Notes under the pieces: model-generated
The model's input: the letters and a program-made list of their open reading frames with translations, nothing else
What the model was told of the DNA's origin: nothing
The model's database searches: none
Shown here: positions 1 through 11,563 of the stretch, piece after piece
Layout of the letters: every line of letters starts with the position of its first letter
Position numbering within the stretch: the stretch's first letter is position 1
Assembly: GCA_946406115.1 (NCBI GenBank)
Contig: OX291542.1
Coordinates: 3,434,959-3,498,958 of the forward strand
DNA from: Apoda limacodes
Taxonomy: Eukaryota > Arthropoda > Insecta > Lepidoptera > Limacodidae
Reading direction: 5' to 3'
DNA: 64,000 nucleotides
Program-made: the position numbers and the translations under genes

Positions 1-1989
1 AAGACATACGTTATTTAATTTAGATTTCATTGTTTAGTTGATTTTGTTGATAAGTTTTGTGATATATTAAAGCTTCATTATAAAAAGTCTCAAGCTTCTA
101 ATTTATATTTACTTTTTATTTTTGTTAATTATAAACCTTAGCAAAGAATTTAAAAATATTTTAGTTTATGCTTTCATATTATTTCTTATCTATGATTAGG
201 TGAATAAACTAAAATATTTCCAGTTGTTTGTTTATAAAGTTTTAAACCGTTAAATTGATAATAATTTCTTCTTTAAATAAATAACTCGTTTCTCTAAGAT
301 TGAAAAAAAACCTAATATGATTTTTTAATTAAAAAAAAAAACATCAAGAAATATTTCTCCGACAGTTGATAATTTTTAGGTAAAAATTGCAGAAAATCTA
401 AATACTTCACCAACTTGCAAGGTGATTTAAATATAAAACTGCAACATTTACAATTACTCCATCTGTATCTTAATTATTTGATAAAATATTTTATTGAAAA
501 GTTACGTATTTATTATACGTAATTTTCGGATAGATCCAGTTAATTTTATAAACCATTTTGATATCATTGCATTGAAAGCTCGTGAAACACTTTCAGGATA
601 AATCAATATTGTGATATCGTGTATAGCTTAGAAGTAATCGAGTGAGATCACTAATCGTTTCCACCCTGTATATATCGAAATTAGGCTTTAACTTACGAGC
701 TTACGCACAGGGCGTACTATTTATAAGTTCTTAGTTGGCTGGGTAATAATTAAATACTTTGCTTCGTTTTCTTTACGTGTCTGTTAACGTCCCACAGTAC
801 TTACACAATTTTACGTTACTTACGTTCTTGTAATTTACACTACTTCTCTGTGTAGAACTTTCAATGCGGTCAGAAACTACAAGTAAAAACATGTATAATG
901 CCTAGTGAAAATCACAGAGGATATGGGACTAGAAGTTTTGCGAACTTTTTTGTTTCGCATAGGTAGCAACCTACTTCCTTCCATCTTCCTTGCATCCTAA
1001 ATCTGGAAAATCTGGTTAATAGTCATTAAAGCATTTCATTATCAAGTACTAAAAGTACAGGTCGTAGTTTGCGTCAGAGCTAGTAACATTTTTTTTGGCT
1101 GACCTACAGATGAACTGTCTGAGTTTAGATCTTCGACTAACATTTTGCCGAATTTTGTTTTTTAGTAAGGTTCCCCAACATTACCAAAGAACAGCTGTTA
1201 GAAACAACGACTGGCGTCGGCAAAGTCGAAAATGGGATGCAGGAATGATTGTGTCCCGTTAATTTTAGTTTAAAATGGATTTTTTACTTGTATACATACA
1301 TATATATAAATTATATAGATAAAAAATAAAAAATATATGTCTCAAATACACTAACCAATAACTAAAAATATTTTTTCGAACCAAAAACTAATGTATGTTA
1401 GACATGCTGTATTATTAGGTCTTAAAAACCATCTCCATAGCTTAATATTACTGGAATTTACTTATAATGATGAAGTTTGGAATAAAAAAACGTTGAGCTT
1501 GATTAAATCATAAATAAAATTCGCCGTTATGATTGTGTGACTAAAAAATACCCACCTTAGTTTTTATTTTGAATTTCACATTGTGATTTTCGTGTGATTT
1601 GGGATTAACAAAACGACAAAATCAGTCTTAAAATATATTGAGAAAATGTAGATCTAATTACATAACATAATAATACTTAGACTATGATACTTCTGTAATT
1701 AATTCTTCAAGGTGTCACCAAGTCCAAAACGAAAAACAAGAGTTTAAATATGTAGATTACATATAAAAATAAGTTGATACGTTAAAAATATTTTTCGTGA
1801 TACGTTAGAATAAAGTTCCGTTCGATTTGTTTTAATGACTACCTTTTTACCATGCTTTAAAGCCAGGAAGTGTTTCAGATTTCTTAAACCCTCTGAAATC
1901 CTTGAGGTTACCTGTTAAAAGAGAAATTGAATTTTTATTACAATTTACTTAGTGTAATATTTATCACCGCATACCAAATATACTGTTTA
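1..1989. other. gene-free AT-rich stretch
   Basis: No open frame longer than about 60 codons with coding character, no RNA gene and no clear repeat boundary was seen. The stretch is AT-rich intergenic DNA with homopolymer runs. Confidence 0.6.
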
Positions 1990-2216
1990 CTAGCTGTCCC
2001 GGCGAACGTTGTTCCGCTGCCGTCCCTCTGTACCCGGCGAAGTTGGTTTTTACCTATAGTGCCCGAGTCCGGCTCGCAATTGACATATCGAGATAAAAAC
2101 TATCCTATCTTTTAAGTTGGATCAAATAACAGATAGTTACGAAGTTTGATCAAAATCGGTTCAGTAGTTTAGGAGTCCATTGAGGACAAACATTGTGACA
2201 CGAGATTTATATATAT
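1990..2216 (-). repeat. unclassified interspersed repeat, CTAG-terminated, reverse orientation
   Basis: The block opens with CTAGCTGTCCCGGCGAACG and ends in a 'cggttcagtagtttagga' segment plus an AT tail. This combination recurs in lepidopteran RTE/Helitron-like repeats. It is the reverse-orientation counterpart of the CTAG-ending blocks at 5161-5680 and 6490-6754. Family assignment is from memory of such repeats, not a search. Confidence 0.6.
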
Positions 2217-2245
2217 TAAAGATATAGATAGCACGTATAAGCATT

Positions 2246-2511
2246 AGTATGTGTACATGTCACTGCCATCTGGTTAAATTAGCCAGTCAATTGGACGCCT
2301 AGGCAGTTCGTCAAGTATGGAAAATCAAGGAACAGAAATCGTACTGTATAAGTCATGTATGTTGGGCCAGGTTCAGTTTCTCGTTTGTAAACGTAGATGC
2401 GGAGCGAGCGAAGCGAGCGGAGCGTTGCAGCCATGTCTCATAAAATAATCTGTTTAGTTATATGATATATTAACTGGCTAATTTACCCAAATGGCTGCGA
2501 CATACATACTA
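2246..2511. mobile_element. MITE-like element with imperfect terminal inverted repeats
   Basis: The left end (TAGTATGT... to about 2287) matches the reverse complement of the right end (about 2472-2511) with a few mismatches. The shared core is GTAAATTAGCCAGT on the right and GTTAAATTAGCCAGT on the left. The element is about 266 bp with no coding capacity. The interior carries a GC-rich GAGCGAGCGAAGCGAGCG motif. This fits a non-autonomous DNA transposon; target duplications are not certain. Confidence 0.6.
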
Positions 2512-2774
2512 GCCATCGTGAGTCTTCCAAGTCTTCCAAATTTATTTTTAGAAAGTTTGACCTACAAATGCTTCATTGTAATTTCTTTTGTACTTCTTAT
2601 TTGAGATATTTTGTTAGTGTTTTAAAGGCAAAGAAAATGCAGATTTTAGAATGTTATGACTGATTTGCAAACAGAAATCCTTAGGTTTGGTCCTTTAATA
2701 ACTGAAAATGTCCTAATATGTTTGTTATTCATAATTTTATAAAGAATTTTTTATCGAAAAATAAAGCGACTAAA

Positions 2775-3838
2775 TTATTTATTTATAAAAGTAATATTTT
2801 GTTTACCTCCGCGGTTACTGTTGTTGTTACTAATCTGGACAGTGTTCACGTTATCATTTCCATTATCAGAACTGTTGTCGTTATTGGCAGAGTTTGCATT
2901 TTCATTTTCATTTCCATTTTCGTTACCATTGCCGTTAGAGTTACCATTTTTATTACCATTTCCATTCTTGTTACCATTTCCATTCTTGTTACCATTTCCA
3001 TTTCCATTTTTGTTGGCGCTTCCATTAGCGTTAGCATTTCCATTTCCGTTTCCATTGCCATTACCATTGCCATTACCATTGCTGTTTCCATGGCCATTTA
3101 GATTGTGACGTGATCCTAAATTTTAAAAGACGCTTTAAAATATAACATTCTTAAATCAACAACCATATCCAAAATTCATATTTATAACAAAAAATAAAGA
3201 GTAAGACATTGCAATTAATAATTTTAAATATAATATTTTTGGAAAATATTACTATTCTTATTCTTTATTTAAATCTGTTTTTATATGCGCTTAGTTAAGA
3301 AAATGAAGTGAACTTACCTCTGGTGCTAGCAGATTGGACGTAAACAACCTAAAATAAATTTTGATTTTTAGTATAATTAAGACAATAAAACATGACATGT
3401 TGCTGTTTTTCATGGGATTGTCATAAAACATTTTTTAAATAATAATTTTTTTTCTATCAGTATCTTTTATAAAGCATATTTACGGATTATTTAGTATAGT
3501 GAGCATCGTTTAGTTACGTTCCTTTTATTACGTGTCTTAAATACACGCGTACTACAAAAATATTAAGAATATTCAAGATTTTTAATGGAAACACTAATTT
3601 ACTAACTAACTGACTTGTTTTGTTATCATGTGTTATTAACGCCGTAACTGTGCTTAGATTTTATTGAACGATACGATGAGGATTTTCCGAAACTATTTGT
3701 CTGTAAGTCAAATTTATTTATTTCAACTACGATAAAGATTCTTCTCTATTACATTTTTCTTTTAACTGATTGAGTCACATAACTTGTTTATTTAATACTT
3801 ACAACTAAAACAAGACAGAAGATAACTGCGGTCTTCAT
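2775..3838 (-). CDS. secreted Asn-dipeptide-repeat protein, minus-strand paralogue
   Basis: Unrecognised secreted protein of the family that dominates this window. Exons on the minus strand: 3838-3803 encodes MKTAVIFCLVLV and ends in phase 0 at GTAAGT. 3348-3318 encodes VVYVQSASTR and ends in phase 1. A third exon starts at 3115. Signal-peptide cleavage is likely after S20 (S-A-S). The mature protein begins G-S-R-H-N-L-N-G-H-G and then runs about 85 residues of x-N dipeptides, mostly G-N, K-N and E-N. At 2807/2806 there is a GT donor in the phase used by its paralogues, but no convincing last exon downstream. Without splicing the frame runs to a stop at 2775 (tail G-K-Q-N-I-T-F-I-N-K), giving 408 nt or 135 residues, and the stop overlaps an AATAAA. 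Unlike the array genes it has N-X-S sequons (for example N-G-S and N-S-S). Exons 1-3 are well supported; the 3' end is uncertain. Confidence 0.78.
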
Positions 3839-3914
3839 TTTGAAATCAGCTGAGAAATATTTTACAGGTTAAAGATCAACGTAGTGATGGATACACTGTT
3901 AAGGTACTTTTGGA

Positions 3915-3948
3915 TATGATAGTTTTGTATCACAGTCAGGTTTATATA
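3915..3948 (-). promoter_or_regulatory. core promoter (TATA box and initiator) of the minus-strand gene
   Basis: TATATAAA on the minus strand (3948-3941) is followed 31 bp later by a TCATA initiator with A at 3917. That is about 79 bp upstream of the start codon. Spacing and motifs match the promoters of the plus-strand paralogues. Confidence 0.65.
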
Positions 3949-3949
3949 T

Positions 3950-4949
3950 TATTTTTGTTGTCTAGTGTTAAAGTTAACCACAAAGTTGAAGTTATGAAGC
4001 AATATTTGATTACAATATTGCAAATTATTAAAGCTTATAAAGAATTTTAATAGTTGTGACTCCTAAAGAACTGTTGTTTAGTTAATATGTGTACATTATT
4101 TTATATTTAACGTCTTTGTTTGCTTTCTTCAACATGTACATGTATTTAAAAAATGTGGATTTTTTTCCCTTTATTAAATATTTCTAATTTTTGTATAAGT
4201 TTTATTGTACATTTAATGTATCAATAACATTTATGACATATTGTATGTCTACAAATAATTTCATTAAGCACTTGCTCTTTACAAAACAATAGTTGGCCAA
4301 TAAATAGTTAAGCTATTAATAAATTGATAAAATTAAATTACAAGTGTCTAAAAAAAGTTATTTATAGAAAAAACTTTAATGAATATGCAAAACAATACCT
4401 AGCACTTTTTAAATGGAAACTGGATGACGTCGGTTTCTATGACAATTTTACACACAAAAATTTTACAAATGCTTTAGATGGAAAAACATGCATTTTATGC
4501 ATTTTTTTCGACTATACACAAAAAACTTAACAAAAGGATATATGAGGACTATAGGATAATAAGGAACATTTACCTATACTCAAATTCAATGACTTAGTTA
4601 ATTATTTAGTCTTTCTAAACTTCGTGACATTTTTGGTATTTTTACATATATATATATTTATATAAACTGCGGGTTCTCGGAAGAAAAATACCTATTTAAT
4701 TTTAACTTGTTATTTTAAATTTGAATACAAATACAAATTCGAATACTAAGAAGTTGAAACAGGGCGGGAAATACGGCCTTAGGTGTGCAAGTAGGCCTAT
4801 GTTTTAATAAATAACTAGGAAATGCTTGGTTAAATTTTAATTGATCCTGTAAAGTGAAAGAAACTGACGCTAAAAAAGTTACATACAAATGTGTTCCACA
4901 ATAATACAAACATAGAAATCAATAATCGTCCGAATGATGTAAAAATTGG
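3950..4949. other. gene-free stretch
   Basis: Intergenic AT-rich DNA. An open frame at 4324-4530 (68 codons, Lys/Asn/Phe-rich) has no signal peptide, no recognisable motif and the composition of random AT-rich sequence, so it is not called as a gene. Confidence 0.55.
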
Positions 4950-5160
4950 ATTTCTGCACCTAGGCTTTATTACTTACACTATACAATAGTTATTTTCATC
5001 ACACTTACTAGTAAACAGTGTCATTAGACACCTTAATTACTCACACGGGCTTTTTCTTTGTAAATTTTATTTTCTCTTAGCAAAGCGCGCGTTCATAGAA
5101 CCCACGGGTGGTAATGACGAACCTATTCTATCAAGTATAAAGTATCCCATTATTAATATT
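4950..5160 (-). repeat. interspersed repeat also present inside each 12-kb unit in the opposite orientation
   Basis: The blocks around TTTTCATCACACTTACTAG and the 'acgggctttttctttgtaaattttattttctcttagcaaagcg' region match, with mismatches, the reverse complement of about 36420-36565. An additional weaker relative lies at about 36180-36235. It is non-coding and the family is not identified. Confidence 0.55.
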
Positions 5161-5680
5161 ATAGAGGTGAAAGATTGTGACTGTGTGAGTGTGTATGTTT
5201 TTTACTCAATCACGCTTCAACCACTGGATGGATTGGGATAAAACTTGGCATACATATAGGTTAGGTCCTGGAATAGCATATAGGCTTAGGCTTAGGCTTT
5301 TTATCCCTTAATTCCCGCGGGAATAACTATAACCGAGCTTAAATGAACTATAGCTATAAACTACATTAGTGTAATTAAGGAGTAAATCACAGTCGCCGAT
5401 AACCGAATTTGGCGCGGGGTAATATAGAAGTAAATCACAGTGGATGGATTGGGAACCGCTCACCTGATTTCGATGAAATTTATCTGAGTCCCGGGGAAGG
5501 ACAAAGCCTAATTTTTATCCCGCGAAATTCAAAAGTTTCCGCGGGAGTAACTATAACCGAATTTAGCTGCAGCTATAGCTTGCTATAACAAACTTCTTTA
5601 GTATGATCAAGGAGTTGTCGTAAGAATCCTACGCCGTTAACCAAATTTAGGGCTGGTGGAGCCGCGGGCAAAGTCTAGTA
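5161..5680 (+). repeat. CTAG-ended interspersed repeat (RTE/Helitron-like)
   Basis: Starts near 'attatagaggtgaaagattg', has internal 'cgcgggaataactataaccga' motifs twice, and ends GGAGCCGCGGGCAAAGTCTAGT at about 5680. The CTAG-T end resembles Helitron 3' termini, but no terminal hairpin was verified. It shares its 3' half with 6490-6754 and 31660-31915. Confidence 0.6.
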
Positions 5681-6489
5681 TCTACTTTAAAAAGCAGGTC
5701 TGTTTAAAACAAGAAGTACGTGCACATAGAGCGCAAAATCAAGTTATAACTTCAGCCATCACTTTTTGATTCATAAATTCTCTAGATATCGAGTGCTAAT
5801 TTATATACAAATTATCATCTCCTCTGGGGAATGATTTTCCACAAACGGTGAAACACGTCAATTTTAATTGAAAAGACCAAAAGACTAAGTTTCATCCAGC
5901 TTCAAAAATGACGGATTTCCATACAAACTTTCAAACCTCAGTTGAGCACCGGCACATAAGGAACCCACGTTCCAAATTTCAAATCTCCAAACCCAACGGT
6001 TTGGGTTTGGGCTGTGGGTCGATATGTCATTCAATCAGCCAGACAATATTTTTTTTTTATATATAAAAACATATTTTGTAACTACGTACCTATACAGTAG
6101 TAGGTAAACCGTAAAATATATTCTTGATAAATAAATAGTAAATAATAAAAATAAATGTAATTAAAGTTGTTTCTGTTTACAGACTAATAATGGCGGCGGC
6201 TGTTTGCGTAAGAATAAATTATTTATAACCTAAAGAATATTATACTTGTAAAATAAATAGTATTAAAATATCGATGAAGATAAAATAAAACTATTAAGGT
6301 TTATTATTTTAGCACTCCATGTTACGTAATATATGGGGGGGTATGGTAATATATCCCCTTTAAACCAATTAATTAACGAATTGTGGCGTCACAAAGTGGC
6401 GATAAGGGTAAATTAATTTAATACCACTGCTTGAGGTCAAATACGGGAAATAAGGCTAAAATACCTTTTTTTAAGAAGAGTTCTTCGTT
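5681..6489. other. gene-free stretch with an unclassified repeat fragment
   Basis: About 5860-6050 carries wording common in lepidopteran repeats ('cggatttccatacaaacttt', 'ggtttgggctgtgggtcgat', 'tcattcaatcagcc'). The rest is AT-rich with no coding signal. Confidence 0.45.
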
Positions 6490-6754
6490 ATGAATATTAC
6501 AAATACGAAAGTAACTGTGTCTGCCTTTTAACTCTTCACGCTTAAGCCGTTGAAGATGATATTTGGTATAGAAATAGGTATATCCCCAAAAATTCAAAAG
6601 TTCTCGTGGGAATAACTATAACTAAGCTTAAACAAACTATAGCTACAGCTATAACTTCCTTAAGCCAACTTCATTTGTATAATTAAGGAGTTGACGTTGA
6701 AATTCCACACTGATAACCGAATTTAGTGCGGGTGGAGCCGGTGGCATAATCTAG
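6490..6754 (+). repeat. second copy of the CTAG-ended repeat
   Basis: Contains 'gaataactataactaagctt', 'ctatagctacagctataact' and the terminal G-rich segment followed by CTAG at 6751-6754, collinear with 5500-5680. Degenerate and non-coding. Confidence 0.6.
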
Positions 6755-7289
6755 TAGTACTTAAAAACAGGTAATAACTAGGTATTGCTTATCAACCTTC
6801 AATAAGTTTTCCATTTCCTTCTTTTTTTGTTAACGAAACATTCATGTTTTCATTCTAGGTCCTTATCAGGAACAGTCTCGAGCTACAAAATATAAAAATG
6901 AAAGAAAGTCTGATTTACCTGTCGAAGCTCGTTAATGTACTTGCATACATTTTTCTCTCGAATTCCAGAGTCCGAATAGCTCGAGAATGTTCTCAATAAG
7001 GTCCCTGGTAACATGATTGTAATAAGGTGCATAATAATGAGGCATTTGAAATAAAAAACTACAATCATATACTATCATAATCAAAGTAAAAAACGTTTGG
7101 GTTAGAACAAAAAAAAATATTTTTACCGAATCGTCAAATTTCGCCCATTTGTGACGTCATGACGTTTACGGTCTATCATGACAAAAAGGTATCGTTGGAT
7201 GTGTCATGTGGGTGCAGCACGTATTTATAGCTGAAGCTAAACGAAGCTTCAAATATTTGAACACATAGTGTGGTCGAAGTATTTTATTT

Positions 7290-7490
7290 TATAAGCGTTT
7301 CTTTAGGCTAAGTCCGGTTTCAGAGAACTGCCAAGGTTTTTTATAAAGACTACGGTATGGGGTACTTTAAAAAAGAAGTGATTAGAATTTAAAGGGTCGG
7401 CAACTCGCGAGTTCTGCGCCTCGTGTTGCAAGCGTCCATAAGCTACATATCAGGCGGGCCGTAAACTTGTTTGCAACCTTAATGAAATTA
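7290..7490 (+). mobile_element. LINE 3' end, degenerate (CR1/Jockey-like)
   Basis: Conceptual translation near 7317-7380 reads F-Q-R-T-A-K-V-F-Y-K-D-Y-G-M-G-Y-F-K-K, the decayed C-terminus of a lepidopteran LINE reverse transcriptase. It is followed by the characteristic 3' tail 'tgttgcaagcgtccata', the GGCGGGCCGT block and 'ttgtttgcaacctt'. The same tail occurs at 21060-21262 and in 25546-26095. Confidence 0.7.
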
Positions 7491-7950
7491 AAAAAACTGG
7501 CAAAGTGCGAGTCGGACTTGCGCACGAAGGTTTCCGTACCATTATCTATAAAAACGGCAAAAAAATCACGTTTGTTGTATGGGAGCCTGCCTTAAATTTA
7601 TGTTTTATTTAAATTTAATACTTTATTTTTAAAGTGAATATAGAACTAAATATTCTGTGAATATTTCAAGCGTCTACCTGTTGCCGTTACCAATATAAAG
7701 CAAAAACGAGCAAAACATCACGTTTGTTGTATGGGAGCCCCCTTATACATTTATTTTATTCTATTTTTTAGTATTTGTTGTTACAGCGGCAACAGAAATA
7801 AATACATTATCTGTGAAAATAAAAATTTCAACTGTCTAACTATCACGGTTCATGATAATATAGCCAGGTGACGGACGGACAGACGGACAGCGAAGTCTTA
7901 GTAATAGGGTCCCGTTTGTATCCTTTGGGTACGGAACCCTACAAAAAGCT
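7491..7950 (+). repeat. lepidopteran interspersed repeat ('gagtcgg' family)
   Basis: Opens with 'tggcaaagtgcgagtcggac', contains two imperfect copies of 'atcacgtttgttgtatggga' (about 7565 and 7718), and closes with a GACGGACAGACGGACAG cluster and 'gggtacggaaccctacaaaa'. Related fragments appear at about 12140-12165, 32573-32655 (reverse) and 36885-36960. Non-coding. Confidence 0.65.
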
Positions 7951-8087
7951 AGTTTGCAGGTGGAAAAATGATTTTTTACCACGGCATTTTGTGAAAAGAG
8001 CGAGAGGATCCCAGATTTGTCATTAATTTTTTTGGATCGATCACTTGGGCGATCAAAAATCCACACGATGTAGAATAATGGTAGAAT

Positions 8088-8463
8088 TTAAGAGGATATA
8101 CTTCGCGGCGCCTCGCAGCGGGCTTCATACAAACGAATTTTTCACTTATTTTTGACACTTGCTTATCAAACACCACGAAATTTTGAAGACATGTTCTAGT
8201 AATAAATATCTAGGTCTGCAGTGTGCCAGTTTTCTGTCAAAATTTATAGTTCAAAAGTTATACAGGATTCTGGTTTTTCATACAAATGGTCTTAAAAAAG
8301 ATTTCTAGTTAATAGAACACTTTACAAGATTTTGGAAAAACCACAGACAGTATTCGGCTTGGGATTATGGCTAAAAAAATTTACAGGGATAGATCAGTAA
8401 AACAAATGAGAAATTCGTTTGTATAAAGCCCGCTGCCGCGCGCCGCGAAGTGTGTCCTCTTAA
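8088..8463. mobile_element. MITE with about 60-bp inverted repeats and TTAA ends
   Basis: The left end 8088-8147 (TTAAGAGGATATACTTCGCG...) and the reverse complement of 8404-8463 match over about 60 bp with few differences. The outermost TTAA on each side fits the target duplication made by piggyBac-type transposases. The 376-bp element has no coding potential and is GC-rich at its ends (GGCGCC-type blocks). Confidence 0.75.
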
Positions 8464-8489
8464 GACATTTGGTATTGTTTTATTGTGAA

Positions 8490-8680
8490 CCAGACCAAAG
8501 TTTGAATGGCAAATCAATCGGCACAACAGAACGCCATCTTGACTCCAAAACGGTAGTAACTAGTAACAAATAGTTTATTGACTTCAAAAAGTGATATGAT
8601 ATCCTATTTTTGAGATATAAAGTATTTGAATTAAGTCCGTTGAAAAAGGAATAGCGTGTAACCCGATAGATCAGTCCGCC
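8490..8680 (+). repeat. LINE/SINE 3'-tail fragment
   Basis: Carries 'gaacgccatcttgactcc', 'aaacggtagta' and 'tatcctatttttgagatata', collinear with 39165-39325. This is the 3' end of a common lepidopteran retroelement terminating in a 'taaagtatttgaatt' tail. Open frames on either strand here are incidental. Confidence 0.55.
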
Positions 8681-9253
8681 AAAAAACATTCGAAATGAAA
8701 ATGAAAATTGAATTTTTTTTTAAAGTAGGTAATTAGACACAAAAAAAAAAATAGAAAAAATTACACAAGTGCAATTTTGAAACACAAGTTTCACCTCTGA
8801 AACATTAAATTAAAAGCAAAAAACAAAAATTTAATACAATTAATTATATGATTTCGTTTCCTTTTAAGGCTCAATAAGAGCCAGCCATAAGATGTAGTAG
8901 TAGTTAGTAGTTTTTTTTATGTTTTTTGTTGCCGAACCTCCATAGTAGTTTTGAAATATACTTAGAAGCCTCTTGCATTATTTGTTATCCTTATTTTATA
9001 ATTGACTATAATTTTAGAAAATACAGAAATTTTTAATTTTTATAGTTTTAATACGGCAGAAGTGAAAACTTGAATATAATTTTTGATATTTTGGAATGGT
9101 TAGGGAATAATTTTGCACGAATTGCTTTAATTATCAGGATAAAAGTACTATCATTTATGTGGTAAAATACAATATTCATTTATTGCCCTATCGTATTGTG
9201 CCCTATCGTACACAAACATGACAATTAATATTACATTAAATATTTATAGTCTA
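8681..9253. other. gene-free stretch
   Basis: AT-rich DNA with A runs at about 8735-8765 and a short direct repeat of 'ccctatcgta' near 9186-9210. No gene seen. Confidence 0.5.
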
Positions 9254-11563
9254 AGATCCCGCTGCAGGATTGGTGCGCTCATCGACTTTTTGTTTAAAAC
9301 CAAATTTTTATGTTTATTTATAATTAAGAGAATATATATTTACTAGGGTGCCTATCAAAATTTGGCCGCCATTATTTTTAATTAAATTATTTTTAATTGA
9401 TTTTTGGTAAAAAAATTCGTTTATTTATTTTTTAAATAAAATAACGTCTACATCACGGTAATTAATATGAAGATTCTAAAAAATCACGGTTGCCGTTGCG
9501 CGCCTGGCCGCACCACTTTGCAGCCAGGCGTAAACAGGTATGATTTCGATAAATTTATACATTTATAACCTATTTTTATTAATTATATGTCAAATTAAAG
9601 CTAATTTTTTTCTATTAATTATCATATAAAGTTGCTTAATTAAATTTGGCCGCAAATAAGGGTTACTGGCTGTTAAAGATAATAAATATTTAAGGTAGAG
9701 TGAAAGAGAGTTAGCGCGTAACATCATTTGTCAGACGAGGACAGCGATTGCCGGCTGTGCGACGCTTTTAAGCCATTGCGCATGCGTCGAACGTTAGTGT
9801 TCTTAACCACCGGGGAGTAATAGAGACGACTTATAATAAATACTCCAAAAAATATGTAATTTTTTGAAAATGACAAATTTAAAAATTGCAACAAAAAATT
9901 AATATTGATTTGATATATCGACGGTCTAATTAGCAATTTGTCTCTTATTTTTTGGAGGGTGATTTTTTTAACATTTTGATGAAGCAATAATCCAATTACA
10001 AATTATTTGAATGATTCAAACTTAAATATTATATATCTATTAGATATTAATGATATTAAATGGTTTTTTAAAATGATAATAAATTTTGAAGAAATTCTTT
10101 TTTTCGTACAAATAAAAGATTCTCTGAAAAATTTATCTTATAATTCTTATATTTCCGTAACTCTTATTTAAAAATCTGAATCATCGGAGCTTTCAGTTGT
10201 ACTATCATCGGAGCTATCATTTTCATCGCTACAAATATCAGAATCGTCGTTTTCGGAAGCTTTGTTCGTGGATTCACATAGCACACTATTAACTTCCGTT
10301 GGAGTTGAGTCTCCCAGGAACCATATTGGTTTTAAAAAACCATCTAGTACCAGCCAGCGATTATTTTCTGGGCTGAATTTGATGCAGTCTGGTTCCGTGG
10401 CATTTAACCACATCGAATTAACAAAGATTGTCCGCAACAATTTTTGTTTCAAAGATTTCCAGCACGGTGGAATGTGCGTCGAGTCCAAACCTTTAATTCT
10501 CTTCATAAATTTTTCATTATTTTGTTTTGAAGCGTACATTTTGTTAAATAATAAAAACTTGCGGTATTTACACTTTGACACTTTGGGATTCCATACATAA
10601 GGCACGTAAACTCTTGGACTGCATCAATTTTGTTTTCATTGAAGATGTCAGTAGGATTCGTTAAAGACGCAAAAACCTGTTGAATTTTTTTTAGACACTC
10701 TGAATGATATCCAAAATCATTAGTAGAGTCAATTGTAAATAAAAGGTCATGATATTTATATATTTTTTTACGACGAAACAATAACATTAGCGAGCACTTT
10801 TGGAATGATACATTATTAAAGTCGAGTACATTGCTTTTTTCGTTACACAAAAAACACGACTTCATCTTTATCAATTTTATTTTACGTTAATTATTATAAT
10901 AATTTTTAGATGCACAAATAAAATAACAATGTAAATATAAAACGTTGTTTATTACGAACTCCAAAACAGCGTGGTTTTTATGTTAGAATAAAAATGCTGC
11001 ATCTGTTCAGTTAAGAACACTAACATTCGACGCATGCGCAATGGCTTAAAAGCGTCGCACAGCCGGCAATCGCTGTCCTCGTCTGACAAATGATGTTACG
11101 CGCTAACTCGTTTTCACTCTACCTTAAATATTTATTATCTTTAACAGCCAGTAACCCTTATTTGCGGCCAGATTTAACTAAGCAACTTTATATGATAATT
11201 AATAGAAAAAAAATAGCTTCAATTTGACATATAATTAAGAAAAATAGGTTATAAACGTATAAATTTATCGAAATCATACCTGTTTACACCTGGCTGCAAA
11301 GAGGTGCGGCCAGTTGCGCAACGGCAACCGTGATTTTTTAGAATCTTCATATTAATTACCGTGATGTAGACGTTATTTTATTTATAAAATAAATAAACGA
11401 AATTTTTTACCAAAAATCAATTAAAAATAATTTAATTAAAAATAATGGCGGCCAAATTTTGATAGGCACCCTAGTAAATATATATTCTCTTAATTATAAA
11501 TAAACATAAAAATTTGGTTTTAAACAAAAAGTCGATGAGCACACCAATCCTGCAGCGGGATCT
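9254..11563 (-). mobile_element. foldback DNA transposon with 554-bp terminal inverted repeats
   Basis: The segment 9254-9807 is a close match to the reverse complement of 11010-11563. The match includes the terminal AGATCCCGCTGCAGG, an internal TAGGGTGCCTATCAAAATTT, a GC-rich block around 9490-9540 and the inner end GTTCTTAAC. The 1.2 kb between the arms encodes a frameshifted minus-strand protein (see 10168-10874). No target-site duplication could be read at the outer ends. The near-identity of the arms points to recent activity or arm-to-arm conversion. No transposase family was recognised. Confidence 0.82.
10168..10874 (-). pseudogene. transposon-encoded zinc-binding protein, split by a frame change
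   Basis: Two overlapping minus-strand frames between the inverted arms of the foldback element. The upstream frame (10874-10503, 123 codons) begins M-I-K-M-K-S-C-F-L-C and has C-x2-C plus a later H-x3-C pattern (Y-H-S-E-C-L-K-K), suggesting a zinc-binding domain. The downstream frame (10605-10168) has S-T-H-I-P-P-C-W, then L-R-T-I-F-V-N-S-M-W and a G-F-L-K-P-I-W-F motif, and ends in an acidic Ser/Asp/Glu tail. That arrangement resembles C-terminal domains I recall from uncharacterised insect transposon proteins. They probably form one protein interrupted by a frameshift, though a small intron cannot be excluded. No catalytic DDE triad was identified, so the role in transposition is unknown. 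Confidence 0.6.

Noticed and set aside
2718..3108. Plus-strand V/I/S-rich and F/P/L-rich open frames, and a Met/Glu-rich minus-strand frame, over the Asn-repeat exon
   Set aside because: AAY-NNN periodicity lacks stops in most frames on both strands, so these are shadows of the real minus-strand exon. They lack splice or promoter support.
7836..8176. Minus-strand frames of 66-76 codons
   Set aside because: They run across the junction of two repeats (a 'gagtcgg' repeat and a MITE); translated repeat sequence only.
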